64,000 bases of DNA from CANKHA01 sp963731585 (GTDB lineage Bacteria; Pseudomonadota; Alphaproteobacteria; Rhizobiales; Xanthobacteraceae). Positions 8,250-16,778 of the stretch are shown here, piece by piece; the first letter of the stretch is position 1; each line of letters opens with the position of its first letter. The notes beneath the pieces were generated by a model, which was not told the DNA's origin, ran no database searches, and saw only the letters and a list, made by a program, of their open reading frames with translations. The translations under genes and the position numbers were made by a program. The stretch is taken from positions 310,001 to 374,000 of the forward strand of contig CAVSWC010000003.1 in assembly GCA_963731585.1 (NCBI GenBank), read 5' to 3'.

Positions 8250-9035
8250 ATGACGGCAATCGATTTCGCGGCCTTTGTTGACAAGCTGGCCACGGTATCC
8301 GGCGAGACCATCCTCCCATTCTTCCGCACCGCTCTGACGGTGGAGATCAAGAAGCGCGAGGACGGAGCCTTCGACCCAGTCACCGCCGCGGACCGCTCTG
8401 CCGAGGCCGCCATGCGGACGTTGATCCGCAATTCCTTTCCGGAGCACGGCATCATCGGCGAGGAGTATGGCTCGGAACAGCCGGACGCTGAATATGTCTG
8501 GGTGCTCGACCCGATCGACGGCACCAAAGCCTTCATTTCCGGCATGCCGCTTTGGGGAACGCTGATCGGGCTGACGCGCTTCGGCGAGCCGGTATTCGGC
8601 ATGATGCATCAGCCTTTCATCGGGGAGCGTTTTGCCGGCGATGGCGGCGCAGCGCATTACCGCGGCCCGGCCGGTAATCGCGATCTGCACGTACGCCCCT
8701 GCCCGTCGCTTTCGAAGGCCATCATCTACACGACCAGCCCGCTGTTGATGAACAGCGCCGACCGCGAATCTTTCCGGCGCGTGGAGAAGACGGCGCAACT
8801 GTCGCGTTATGGCGGCGATTGCTACGGCTATTGCATGCTGGCGGCCGGGCTGATCGACATCATCATTGAAACCGAGCTGAAGCCGCATGATGTGATGGCG
8901 CTGATCCCGATCGTCACCGGCGCCGGCGGCGTCATGACCACCTGGGAAAATGCGCCGCCGCAAAGCGGAGGCCGCATTATCGCGGCGGGGGATCGCCGCG
9001 TGCACGCCGCCGCGCTCGAACTGCTGAACAAATAA
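8250..9035 (+). CDS. hisN: Histidinol-phosphatase, inositol monophosphatase family
   Basis: A 261-residue Mg-dependent phosphatase of the IMPase fold. Metal ligands are seen in IIGEEYG (about residues 68-74), VLDPIDGTKAF (about 87-97) and KPHDVMALIPIV near residue 213. Length and the ISGMPLWGTLIGL segment match the HisN group that dephosphorylates L-histidinol phosphate in histidine biosynthesis in actinobacteria and alphaproteobacteria lacking the HisB phosphatase. A SuhB-like or nucleotide role is the alternative. It follows the sRNA unit and precedes a convergent lysophospholipase gene. Confidence 0.82.
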   Translation: MTAIDFAAFVDKLATVSGETILPFFRTALTVEIKKREDGAFDPVTAADRSAEAAMRTLIRNSFPEHGIIGEEYGSEQPDAEYVWVLDPIDGTKAFISGMPLWGTLIGLTRFGEPVFGMMHQPFIGERFAGDGGAAHYRGPAGNRDLHVRPCPSLSKAIIYTTSPLLMNSADRESFRRVEKTAQLSRYGGDCYGYCMLAAGLIDIIIETELKPHDVMALIPIVTGAGGVMTTWENAPPQSGGRIIAAGDRRVHAAALELLNK

Positions 9036-9059
9036 ATGACCCGAGAGACCGTCGACAGA

Positions 9060-9180
9060 GCAGACGGCTGTCATTCCCGCGCCGAGCGAAGCGACGAGCC
9101 GGGAGGCTTCGGTGGCATCGCAGAAATCTCCCCTGCCCCGGCGGCTCGTCGCGACGTCCGCCGTCGCGGGGAGGCAAGAA
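9060..9180. repeat. Intergenic palindromic repeat
   Basis: The 150-bp gap between convergent hisN and the lysophospholipase gene is filled by repeat-like sequence. It starts TGTCATTCCCGCGCCGAGCG, has GCGAAGCGACGAGCCGGG facing CGGCTCGTCGCG, and reads GTCCGCCGTCGCGGGG near its end. It looks like one of the short GC-rich palindromes common between genes in this group. No coding potential. Confidence 0.45.
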
Positions 9181-9184
9181 AGCG

Positions 9185-10132
9185 TCAGGCGAAAAGCGGC
9201 GTGCCGGGAACGAAGGCGTCGAAGGCCGCCCAGAACTGACGACGATAGCGGTCGTGCTCCATCAGCATCTCGTGCTCGGCGCCGGCTACGATCAGGTGCG
9301 ATCCCGCGCGCAATCTAATCGCGAAATTCTCGATCGCCTGGGTCGACACCACGGCGTCACGGCCCGCGCCGATCAGCAGGATCGGCTGGCGGATACTGGC
9401 GGCATAGGCGTGCTGCGAAAAGTCGCTCATCACTTTGAAGCCAGCATCCGCCCAGGAAAATGTCGGCGCCGCGACGCCGAGCGCGGGCTCCGCTTCCAGC
9501 ACTGCAGCGTTGCGCGCGTAGCGCACCGGATCGGACGTGAGCACATTTCCGACGAAAGGCCGCGCATTCACCGGGATGCGGTCTCCGCCGGGGACGTAGG
9601 ACGCGCCCATGCCAAATAGCCTTCCGGCGCTGATGATAACGCGCGCCGCGCCCAGGCTGCGCGCACCACGCAGCGCGATCATCGGTGCAGAAAGCACGAT
9701 GCGGTCGAACCAGCGGTGACCCTGGCGTGCGGAGCGAATCAGGATGGCGCCGCCCATCGAATGCCCAAGGGCAAAGATCGGCGGCGGGCAATCCGGCAGC
9801 ACCACTTCCTGCATGAAGGTCTGCAGGTCGATGTCGTAATCGGAGAAATTGCCGACGTAGCCCTTGAGAGGATCGGGCAACAGCCGATCCGACAGCCCCT
9901 GCCCGCGCCAGTCGAGCGTCGCCACCGCGAAGCCGCGCGCGCGCAGGTCCGCGGCGGTCTCGTAATATTTTTCGATGAACTCGGCACGGCCCTGGAACAG
10001 GCACACGGTGCCCTTGCGGCCCGCAGGCGGCGCCCAGCGCGCATAGCGCAGCGACACCCCGTCGCTGGTGCGGAAAGTCCCGGTGTCAACGCCGTCGGGG
10101 ACCGGGTTGGCCGGGATCGATACAAGTTTCAT
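9185..10132 (-). CDS. Alpha/beta hydrolase, lysophospholipase-like
   Basis: A 315-residue serine hydrolase of the Hydrolase_4/PldB type. The nucleophile elbow is GHSMGG (Ser about residue 126), TLDWRGQGLS is the strand-4 motif of monoacylglycerol lipase/lysophospholipase proteins, the acid is in LLIGAGRDAVVS and the catalytic His in VAGAEHEMLME. No signal peptide, so cytoplasmic or membrane-associated. It likely hydrolyses lysophospholipids or monoacylglycerols; substrate is inferred from family. Convergent with hisN, and divergent from hsp20. Confidence 0.82.
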   Translation of the reverse strand: MKLVSIPANPVPDGVDTGTFRTSDGVSLRYARWAPPAGRKGTVCLFQGRAEFIEKYYETAADLRARGFAVATLDWRGQGLSDRLLPDPLKGYVGNFSDYDIDLQTFMQEVVLPDCPPPIFALGHSMGGAILIRSARQGHRWFDRIVLSAPMIALRGARSLGAARVIISAGRLFGMGASYVPGGDRIPVNARPFVGNVLTSDPVRYARNAAVLEAEPALGVAAPTFSWADAGFKVMSDFSQHAYAASIRQPILLIGAGRDAVVSTQAIENFAIRLRAGSHLIVAGAEHEMLMEHDRYRRQFWAAFDAFVPGTPLFA

Positions 10133-10241
10133 AAGTGGATTCGGCCGGGTGCGCTTGCGGAGGGCCTTATAGCAGCCCCCCGCAACGGCTCAAGTTCCGG
10201 CTGTTCGTTAACCTCCCACCCCCACGGCTCAACCGGGCCCC

Positions 10242-10269
10242 CTTGAACCGGCCAGCCGGGATTCCTACT
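10242..10269 (+). promoter_or_regulatory. Candidate sigma-32 (RpoH) promoter of hsp20
   Basis: CTTGAA at 10242-10247 and CCTACT at 10264-10269 are separated by 16 bp, close to the RpoH pattern CTTGAA ... CCCATnT. The expected start, about 10276, falls exactly at the first hairpin of the 5' leader. Confidence 0.5.
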
Positions 10270-10275
10270 TTTTGG

Positions 10276-10360
10276 ACGCGCAGCTTTATGGCTGCGCACG
10301 GGTTGGGTTCGGCCATCCGGCGGACCACCCGCATGTCGCTCAAACTTGGAGGATATGCCT
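10276..10360 (+). promoter_or_regulatory. ROSE-like RNA thermometer in the hsp20 leader
   Basis: The leader opens with the hairpin CGCAGC-CTTATG-type loop-GCTGCG. It ends with TCGCT (10336-10340), which can pair with AGGA of the TTGGAGGA Shine-Dalgarno (10346-10353). The U(U/C)GCU box facing AGGA with a G-G opposition is the defining 3' hairpin of ROSE elements, which block translation of small heat-shock genes in Bradyrhizobium at normal temperature and melt on heating. Position, length and downstream gene all fit; the middle stems were not folded computationally. Confidence 0.65.
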
Positions 10361-10831
10361 ATGCGTACGTTTGATCTCGCCCCGCTTTATCGTTCTACCG
10401 TCGGCTTTGACCGGCTGTTCTCGATGCTCGACCAGACCGGCGGCTTCGAGGGCACTCCCGGTTATCCGCCGTACAACATCGAGCGGACCGGCGAAAACGA
10501 CTACCGCATCAGCATCGCCGTGGCCGGCTTCGGCCCGGACGAGCTGTCGATCGAAGCGAAAGAAAACACGCTGACGGTCCGCGGTGAAAAGCACGACAAG
10601 CAGGAAAACAACAGCGAGGTGCTCTACCAGGGCATCGCCGCGCGCGCTTTCGAGCGCGTCTTCCAGCTTGCCGACTACGTGCAGGTGAAGAACGCCGCGC
10701 TCGAGAACGGTCTGTTGCATGTGGACCTCGTTCGCGAGATCCCCGAGGCGAAGAAGCCGCGCAATATTCCGATCGGGAATGGCACCGGCAAGAAAGAGCA
10801 GCCGCAGGTGATCGACGGCAAGGCGGCGTAA
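10361..10831 (+). CDS. Small heat-shock protein, Hsp20/alpha-crystallin family (IbpA type)
   Basis: A 156-residue cytoplasmic chaperone that holds unfolding proteins for the DnaK/ClpB system. It begins MRTFDLAPLYRSTVGFDRLF, typical of class A rhizobial Hsps. The alpha-crystallin domain spans about residues 35-135 (DYRISIAVAGFGPDELSIEA and AFERVFQLADYVQVKNAALE), and the I-x-I tail motif is RNIPIG. ATG 10361 is eight bases after GGAGG, whereas the ATG at 10355 is only two bases after it. Expression is probably heat-controlled twice, by RpoH and by the ROSE leader. Confidence 0.93.
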   Translation: MRTFDLAPLYRSTVGFDRLFSMLDQTGGFEGTPGYPPYNIERTGENDYRISIAVAGFGPDELSIEAKENTLTVRGEKHDKQENNSEVLYQGIAARAFERVFQLADYVQVKNAALENGLLHVDLVREIPEAKKPRNIPIGNGTGKKEQPQVIDGKAA

Positions 10832-10862
10832 CGTCTCAATTCACACCCGCTGCTGACAATGG

Positions 10863-10890
10863 AGCGCCCCGGTTTTCCGGGGCGCTTTTT
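10863..10890 (+). terminator. Rho-independent terminator after hsp20
   Basis: AGCGCCCCGG-TTTT-CCGGGGCGCT followed by TTTTT, 30 bp after the hsp20 stop. The stem is a perfect ten base pairs. Confidence 0.9.
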
Positions 10891-11002
10891 GATGATCTGT
10901 TCATTGTGAAAGTACGCGCCTTGCCGTCACAACGCCGGTGCCCGGCAGCCATGCGCGGCCGGTCCGTATCGGCGCGTTACGGCGGACAGATACGGCCGCG
11001 AG

Positions 11003-11662
11003 TTATTCGAGGTTCTGCACCGGCGGGATTGCGAGGGCCGAATTTTCTGCCGTCGGCCGCGAAGCCGTGGCGCCGGTCGTGAGGTCGGACTGTTCGTTGG
11101 ATGCGGTGGATTCCGCAGCCGCGGGAGACGTGGCTGCCGGTCTCGCGGCAACCTTGGGCGCGGCCGGCTTCGCGGCAGACGGCGCCCGGGCAGGCGCCTG
11201 CAGCGCGTTGGCATTGTCGCGCGGCGCATAGATCACGGATGGCTCTGGCGGATTGCGCGGCGGCTGCCGCTCGTAATTGCCTTGCTGCTCGTAGCTTCGT
11301 TGCTCGTAGCCTCGCGGCCTTTCAATCCCCCGGCGCGGCGGAAGGAATTCTTCCGGATAGGCTGGCGAATAGAAGCGCTCTGCATTGAGGCGACCGCCGC
11401 CGTAGCCTGCGGAACGCACCAACAGAATGCGGCCGCTCAGGGCGTCGGCAGCGACCGTGACCTCGGCTCCGCGGCCGTCAATCGCGCGCAGCACATAGCG
11501 GGCGCCTCGGCGTACCGGCGGACTGATCGGCGTGAGGCCCATCGAGCGGACGCTGGTGGTGATTTCGTAAGGCGGCAACAGGGTTTGGGCGGAAGCCGAT
11601 ACGGACGGGACGGCCAGGCTGATAACGGCGAAGGTGAGACAAATCGCAAGTCTGGTTTTCAC
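11003..11662 (-). CDS. Exported protein of unknown function, Pro/Ala-rich tail
   Basis: About 219 residues from a GTG at 11662, chosen because the signal peptide (KTRLAICLTFAVISLAVPSV) starts there; an in-frame upstream ATG at 11761 would add an unlikely 33-residue prefix. After the signal is a PepSY-like stretch (YEITTSVRSMGLTPISPPVR, then GAEVTVAADALSGRILLVR). It is followed by a disordered region rich in Pro, Arg, Gln and Glu (ERPRGYEQRSYEQQGNYERQ) and an Ala/Pro-rich end. Similar proteins are annotated hypothetical in Bradyrhizobium. No enzymatic motif is visible. Confidence 0.6.
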   Translation of the reverse strand: MKTRLAICLTFAVISLAVPSVSASAQTLLPPYEITTSVRSMGLTPISPPVRRGARYVLRAIDGRGAEVTVAADALSGRILLVRSAGYGGGRLNAERFYSPAYPEEFLPPRRGIERPRGYEQRSYEQQGNYERQPPRNPPEPSVIYAPRDNANALQAPARAPSAAKPAAPKVAARPAATSPAAAESTASNEQSDLTTGATASRPTAENSALAIPPVQNLE

Positions 11663-12162
11663 GGCGCGTTCTTCCCATCGAAAACTGACGCCCCCTCCGG
11701 TACGATAACCCCGATTGGGGCGGCGCTGGGGCGGCGGTCTGTTTAGCCCTGCAATCGCCATTGCGCCAACGGGGCCGTCCGTGTTCCTCTTCTGGGCGGA
11801 ACAGACTAAACAATCAGGCGTCGTCCTATTTTACAGGCGAAATTGACATCTCCATTTAGGACATCAATATTGTCCTATTACTTCCGTGGAAGCCCGCTGG
11901 CCTGATTGGCCAAAGGCCCCCGCGAGCGGCAGCCGGCGATGCGAAAGCTTGTGCCTGGCGCCCAAGATCAAGCGGCCTCGTGGAGCCGGCGAACGGCTTC
12001 CAGAAGGCCGCCCTTCGCTGAATAGTTTTCGCCTTGGGTCGTGGCCGGTATGCCGCGAGCAAGGCAGGTGCGGCATGGGGATGGAAATGAAGGGAAGCGG
12101 ACACGGCAGGACGGAACGCGGCCGGGCGGCCACCCAGCCCGTCGTGCTGCGCGCCTCCGACT
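11663..12162. other. Upstream region of gltB
   Basis: About 500 bases. It carries a 21-bp perfect-arm palindrome (annotated separately), an isolated half-site GTCCTAT at 11824-11830, and a stretch (12075-12162) that may encode the true GltB N-terminus. No other gene is convincing. Confidence 0.5.
11857..11877. promoter_or_regulatory. 21-bp palindrome, candidate operator upstream of gltB
   Basis: TAGGACA-TCAATAT-TGTCCTA: perfect 7-bp arms around a 7-bp AT-rich centre, with a second half-site GTCCTAT 27 bp to the left. It lies in the divergent interval between the 11003-11662 gene and gltB. The spacing suits a dimeric repressor or activator binding two major grooves. I do not recognise the regulator. 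Confidence 0.5.
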
Positions 12163-15100
12163 TTGCCAGATTCCGCCGACCCCGGCGTGCCGGAGGCTCG
12201 GGGACTCTATGATCCGGCGCTCGACAAGGATTCCTGCGGCGTCGGCTTCATCGCCGACATCAAGGGCCGCAAGTCGCACAAGATCGTCGAAGACGCGCTC
12301 ACCATCCTGCTTAATCTCGAGCATCGCGGCGCAGTGGGCGCAGACCCGCGCGCGGGGGATGGCGCCGGCATCCTGGTGCAGATCCCGCACGGATTCTTCG
12401 TAAGGAAAGCGGCTGAGATCGGCTTCCGCCTGCCCCCGCCCGGGGAATATGCCATCGGCTATCTGTTCATGCCGCGCGACGAAGCCTGGCGCGAAGTCAT
12501 CCGCAAAATCTACGGCGATATGATCGTGCGCGATGGCATGGAGCTGCTCGGCTGGCGCGAAGTGCCGACCGACAATTCCAGTCTCGGTGTTTCGGTAAAG
12601 CCGACCGAGCCGGTACATCTTCAGGTCTTCATCGGGCGCGGCAACAAGATCAAGGACGAAGCCGAGTTCGAGCGCCGGCTTTACGTGCTGCGCAAGTCGA
12701 TCTCCAACGCCATCTATCGCCGGCGCGAGCGGCGGCTCTCGGGCTATTACCCGGTGTCGATCTCCTGCCGCACGGTGATCTACAAGGGCATGTTCCTGGC
12801 CGACCAGCTCGGCAGCTACTATCCGGATCTGCACGAGCCGGATTTCGAGAGCGCGCTCGCGCTCGTGCATCAGCGCTTCTCCACCAACACCTTCCCAACC
12901 TGGTCGCTGGCGCATCCCTACCGGATGATCGCGCATAACGGCGAAATCAATACATTACGCGGCAACGTCAACTGGATGGCGGCACGGCAGGCGTCGGTAT
13001 CCTCGCCGCTGTTCGGCAACGACATCAACAAGCTGTGGCCGATCTCCTACGAAGGCCAATCGGACACCGCTTGCTTCGATAACGCGCTCGAGTTCCTGGT
13101 GCAGGGCGGCTATCCGCTGGCGCATGCGATGATGATGATGATTCCCGAGGCCTGGGCGGGCAATCCGCTCATGGATGAGGAACGCCGCGCCTTCTATGAA
13201 TACAATGCCGCGCTGATGGAGCCGTGGGATGGCCCCGCCGCGATCGCCTTCACCAACGGCCGGCAGATCGGCGCCACGCTCGACCGCAATGGCCTGCGGC
13301 CGGCGCGCTATTTCCTCACCCGCGACGACCGCATCATCATGGCCTCGGAAATGGGCGTGCTGCCGATTCCCGAGAAGGACATCATCCGCAAGTGGCGCCT
13401 GCAGCCGGGCAAGATGCTGCTGGTCGATCTCGACCAAGGCCGGCTCATTCCCGACGACGAATTGAAGGCAACGCTGGCGAAGAGCCATCCCTACCAGGAG
13501 TGGCTGACGCGCACGCAACTCGTGCTGGAAGACCTGCCGACGGTCGCCACCAAGCCGGCGGGCACCAACCTATCGCTGCTCGATCGGCAGCAGACCTTCG
13601 GCTATACCCAGGAAGACCTGAAGATCCTGATGACGCCGATGGCCGCCGGCGCGGAAGAGGCGGTCGGCTCGATGGGCACCGACACGCCGATTTCGGCGCT
13701 GTCGCAGCGGCCAAAGCTGCTGTTCACCTATTTCAAGCAGAACTTCGCGCAGGTGACCAACCCGCCGATCGACCCGATCCGCGAAGAACTGGTGATGAGC
13801 CTCGTCTCCATTATCGGGCCGCGGCCGAACTTGTTCGACCTGGAAGGCATGTCGCGCACCCAGCGTCTGGAAGCGCGCCAGCCGATCCTGACCAACGAGG
13901 ACCTGGAGAAAATCCGCTCGATCTCCAAGCTCGACGGCGGGCATTTCAAATCCGCCACGCTGGACATGAGCTTCCCGGCGGAGAACGGCGCCGCCGGCAT
14001 GAAGGATGCGCTCGACACCCTGTGCGCGCTGGCCGAGCTCAAGGTGCGCGACGGCACCAATATCCTGGTGTTGTCGGACCGCGCGGCCGGGCCCGAGCGC
14101 ATGCCGATCCCGTCGCTGCTGGCTTGCGCAGCCGTGCATCATCATCTCATCCGGGAAGGATTGCGCACCTCGGTTGGCCTTGTTGTGGAGTCGGGCGAGC
14201 CGCGCGAGGTGCATCATTTCGCCTGCCTGGCCGGCTACGGCGCGGAGGCGATCAATCCTTATCTGGCATTCGAAAGCTTGCTCGAGCTGAAGAACACGCT
14301 GCCGCAGAAGGTCGACGACAAGGAAGTCCTCAAGCGCTACGTCAAGGCGATCGGCAAGGGGCTGCTGAAGGTGATGTCGAAGATGGGCATCTCCACCTAC
14401 CAGTCCTATTGCGGCGCGCAGATCTTCGACGCGGTTGGGCTGAAGGCCGATTTCGTCGCCACCTATTTCACCGGCACCGCGACGCGCATCGAAGGCGTGG
14501 GTCTGGAAGAGGTGGCGGAAGAGACGATGCGCCGGCACCGCGATGCCTTCAGCGACTCGCCGGTCTATCGCCTGTCGCTCGACGTCGGCGGCGAATATCA
14601 GCTCCGCGTGCGCGGCGAGGACCATGCCTGGAATGCCGCGACGGTGGCGGCGCTGCAGCATGCCGTGCGCGGCAATTCCTATGACCGCTACCGCGCCTTT
14701 GCGCAGGAGCTGAACGAGCAATCAGGAAAGCTGTTGACCATTCGCGGGCTATTCCGGTTCAAGCAGGCGGAGGAAGCAGGCCGGCGGCCGATCCCGATCG
14801 AGGAAGTCGAGCCGGCGAAGGAAATCGTCAAGCGCTTCTCCACCGGCGCCATGTCCTTCGGCTCCATCTCGCGCGAGGCGCATACCACGCTCGCGGTCGC
14901 CATGAACCGCATCGGCGGCAAATCGAACACCGGCGAGGGCGGCGAGGAAGCCGATCGCTTCAAGCCGTTGCCGAACGGCGACAGCATGCGTTCGGCGATC
15001 AAGCAGGTGGCATCCGGCCGCTTCGGCGTCACCACCGAATACCTCGTCAACTCGGACATGATGCAGATCAAGATGGCGCAGGGCGCCAAGCCGGGCGAAG

Positions 15101-16767
15101 GCGGACAATTGCCCGGCCACAAGGTGGATAAGATCATCGCCGCGGTGCGTTATTCGACGCCGGGCGTGGGCCTGATCTCGCCCCCGCCGCATCATGACAT
15201 TTATTCGATCGAAGACCTGGCGCAGCTCATCTTCGACCTGAAGAACGTCAATCCTGACGGGCTGGTGTCGGTGAAGCTCGTCTCGGAGGTCGGCGTCGGC
15301 ACGGTCGCCGCCGGCGTCTCCAAGGCGCGGGCCGACCACGTCACCATCGCCGGCTTCGAAGGCGGCACCGGCGCGTCACCGCTCACCTCGATCAAGCATG
15401 CCGGATCGCCGTGGGAGATCGGGCTGGCCGAAACGCACCAGACGCTGGTCAGCAATCGTCTGCGCGGCCGCATCGCCGTGCAAGTCGATGGCGGCATTCG
15501 TACCGGGCGCGACGTGGTGGTGGGCGCTTTGCTCGGCGCGGATGAATTCGGATTCTCCACCGCGCCGCTGATTGCCGCAGGCTGCATCATGATGCGCGTC
15601 TGTCACCTGAACACTTGCCCGGTGGGCGTGGCAACGCAGGACCCGGTGCTCCGCAAGCGCTTCCAGGGCCAGCCGGAGCATGTGATCAATTACTTCTTCT
15701 TCGTTGCGGAGGAGGTGCGCGAGATCATGGCCGCACTGGGCTATGCCCGCTTCGAGGAGATGATCGGGCAAATGCAGATGCTCGACCGGCGTGAGCTGGT
15801 GGCGCATTGGAAGGCCCAGGGGCTGGATTTCTCCAAGCTGTTCCACAAGCCGGAAGCGCCCGAGGGCGTGTATATCTCCCATCGCGAGCAGCAGGATCAC
15901 AAGATCTACGACATCCTCGACCGCAAGCTGATCGCGCAGGCGAAAGACGCGCTGGAAAACGGCAAACCGGTGACGATCGAGGCCAATATCAAGAACACCG
16001 ACCGCACCGCGGGCGCCATGCTCTCGGGTGAGGTGGCCAAGCGCTACGGCCATCAGGGTCTGCCGGACGACACCATCACCGTGAAGCTGAAGGGCACCGC
16101 CGGACAGAGTTTTGGCGCCTGGCTGGCGCACGGCGTGACCTTCGAACTGGAAGGCGACGCCAATGACTATGTCGGCAAGGGAATTTCCGGCGGCAAGCTG
16201 ATCATCCGGCCGCCCTTCGACACCGGTGTCGTGCCGGAAGAATCGATCATCGTCGGCAACACCGTGCTCTATGGCGCCATCGGCGGTGAATGCTATTTCC
16301 GCGGCATCGCCGGCGAGCGCTTCGCCGTGCGCAATTCCGGCGCCATTGCGGTAGTCGAGGGCGCCGGCGACCACTGCTGCGAATACATGACCGGTGGCAT
16401 CGTCGTCGTGCTCGGCCAGACCGGGCGCAACTTCGCAGCCGGCATGTCAGGCGGCATCGCTTATGTGCTGGATCAGGACGGCGCCTTCGATACGCGTTGC
16501 AACCGCGGCATGGTCGAACTGCAGGACATGCCGGAATGGATCGAAGGCGAGATGCACGGCGACCTCACCGACATGACGCGCAATGACGGCGAGCGGCTGC
16601 ACGCGCTGATCAGCAACCATGCGCGCTATACCGGCTCGCAACGGGCCAAGGATATTCTCGCGGACTGGCCCAATTACCTTCCGAAATTCCGCAAGGTCAT
16701 GCCGGTGGAATTCAGCCGCGCGCTCGCCGAGATGGAAAAGGCCCGCACCATGCAGGCGGCGGAGTAA
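12163..16767 (+). CDS. gltB: Glutamate synthase (NADPH) large subunit
   Basis: A 1534-residue enzyme that moves the amide nitrogen of glutamine to 2-oxoglutarate, making two glutamates, with electrons from GltD. Domains: class II glutamine amidotransferase from the nucleophile Cys in DKDSCGVGFIA, a central domain, the FMN-binding synthase domain (FSTGAMSFGSISREAHTTLA, GGEEADRF), the iron-sulfur cysteines in CHLNTCPVGVATQDP, and a C-terminal GXGXG helix domain. No frame break in 4.6 kb. The TTG start at 12163 is doubtful. An ATG at 12075, 12081 or 12087 would fit a longer N-terminus if the T at 12162 is a +1 insertion like the others in this window. Confidence 0.96.
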   Translation: MPDSADPGVPEARGLYDPALDKDSCGVGFIADIKGRKSHKIVEDALTILLNLEHRGAVGADPRAGDGAGILVQIPHGFFVRKAAEIGFRLPPPGEYAIGYLFMPRDEAWREVIRKIYGDMIVRDGMELLGWREVPTDNSSLGVSVKPTEPVHLQVFIGRGNKIKDEAEFERRLYVLRKSISNAIYRRRERRLSGYYPVSISCRTVIYKGMFLADQLGSYYPDLHEPDFESALALVHQRFSTNTFPTWSLAHPYRMIAHNGEINTLRGNVNWMAARQASVSSPLFGNDINKLWPISYEGQSDTACFDNALEFLVQGGYPLAHAMMMMIPEAWAGNPLMDEERRAFYEYNAALMEPWDGPAAIAFTNGRQIGATLDRNGLRPARYFLTRDDRIIMASEMGVLPIPEKDIIRKWRLQPGKMLLVDLDQGRLIPDDELKATLAKSHPYQEWLTRTQLVLEDLPTVATKPAGTNLSLLDRQQTFGYTQEDLKILMTPMAAGAEEAVGSMGTDTPISALSQRPKLLFTYFKQNFAQVTNPPIDPIREELVMSLVSIIGPRPNLFDLEGMSRTQRLEARQPILTNEDLEKIRSISKLDGGHFKSATLDMSFPAENGAAGMKDALDTLCALAELKVRDGTNILVLSDRAAGPERMPIPSLLACAAVHHHLIREGLRTSVGLVVESGEPREVHHFACLAGYGAEAINPYLAFESLLELKNTLPQKVDDKEVLKRYVKAIGKGLLKVMSKMGISTYQSYCGAQIFDAVGLKADFVATYFTGTATRIEGVGLEEVAEETMRRHRDAFSDSPVYRLSLDVGGEYQLRVRGEDHAWNAATVAALQHAVRGNSYDRYRAFAQELNEQSGKLLTIRGLFRFKQAEEAGRRPIPIEEVEPAKEIVKRFSTGAMSFGSISREAHTTLAVAMNRIGGKSNTGEGGEEADRFKPLPNGDSMRSAIKQVASGRFGVTTEYLVNSDMMQIKMAQGAKPGEGGQLPGHKVDKIIAAVRYSTPGVGLISPPPHHDIYSIEDLAQLIFDLKNVNPDGLVSVKLVSEVGVGTVAAGVSKARADHVTIAGFEGGTGASPLTSIKHAGSPWEIGLAETHQTLVSNRLRGRIAVQVDGGIRTGRDVVVGALLGADEFGFSTAPLIAAGCIMMRVCHLNTCPVGVATQDPVLRKRFQGQPEHVINYFFFVAEEVREIMAALGYARFEEMIGQMQMLDRRELVAHWKAQGLDFSKLFHKPEAPEGVYISHREQQDHKIYDILDRKLIAQAKDALENGKPVTIEANIKNTDRTAGAMLSGEVAKRYGHQGLPDDTITVKLKGTAGQSFGAWLAHGVTFELEGDANDYVGKGISGGKLIIRPPFDTGVVPEESIIVGNTVLYGAIGGECYFRGIAGERFAVRNSGAIAVVEGAGDHCCEYMTGGIVVVLGQTGRNFAAGMSGGIAYVLDQDGAFDTRCNRGMVELQDMPEWIEGEMHGDLTDMTRNDGERLHALISNHARYTGSQRAKDILADWPNYLPKFRKVMPVEFSRALAEMEKARTMQAAE

Positions 16768-16778
16768 GCTGCGCGCCC

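Noticed and set aside
13224..14684. Long plus- and minus-strand frames inside gltB (for example 13224-14684 and 13570-14721)
   Set aside because: Same cause: GC-rich codon third positions open the other frames. No start signals and no protein-like composition.
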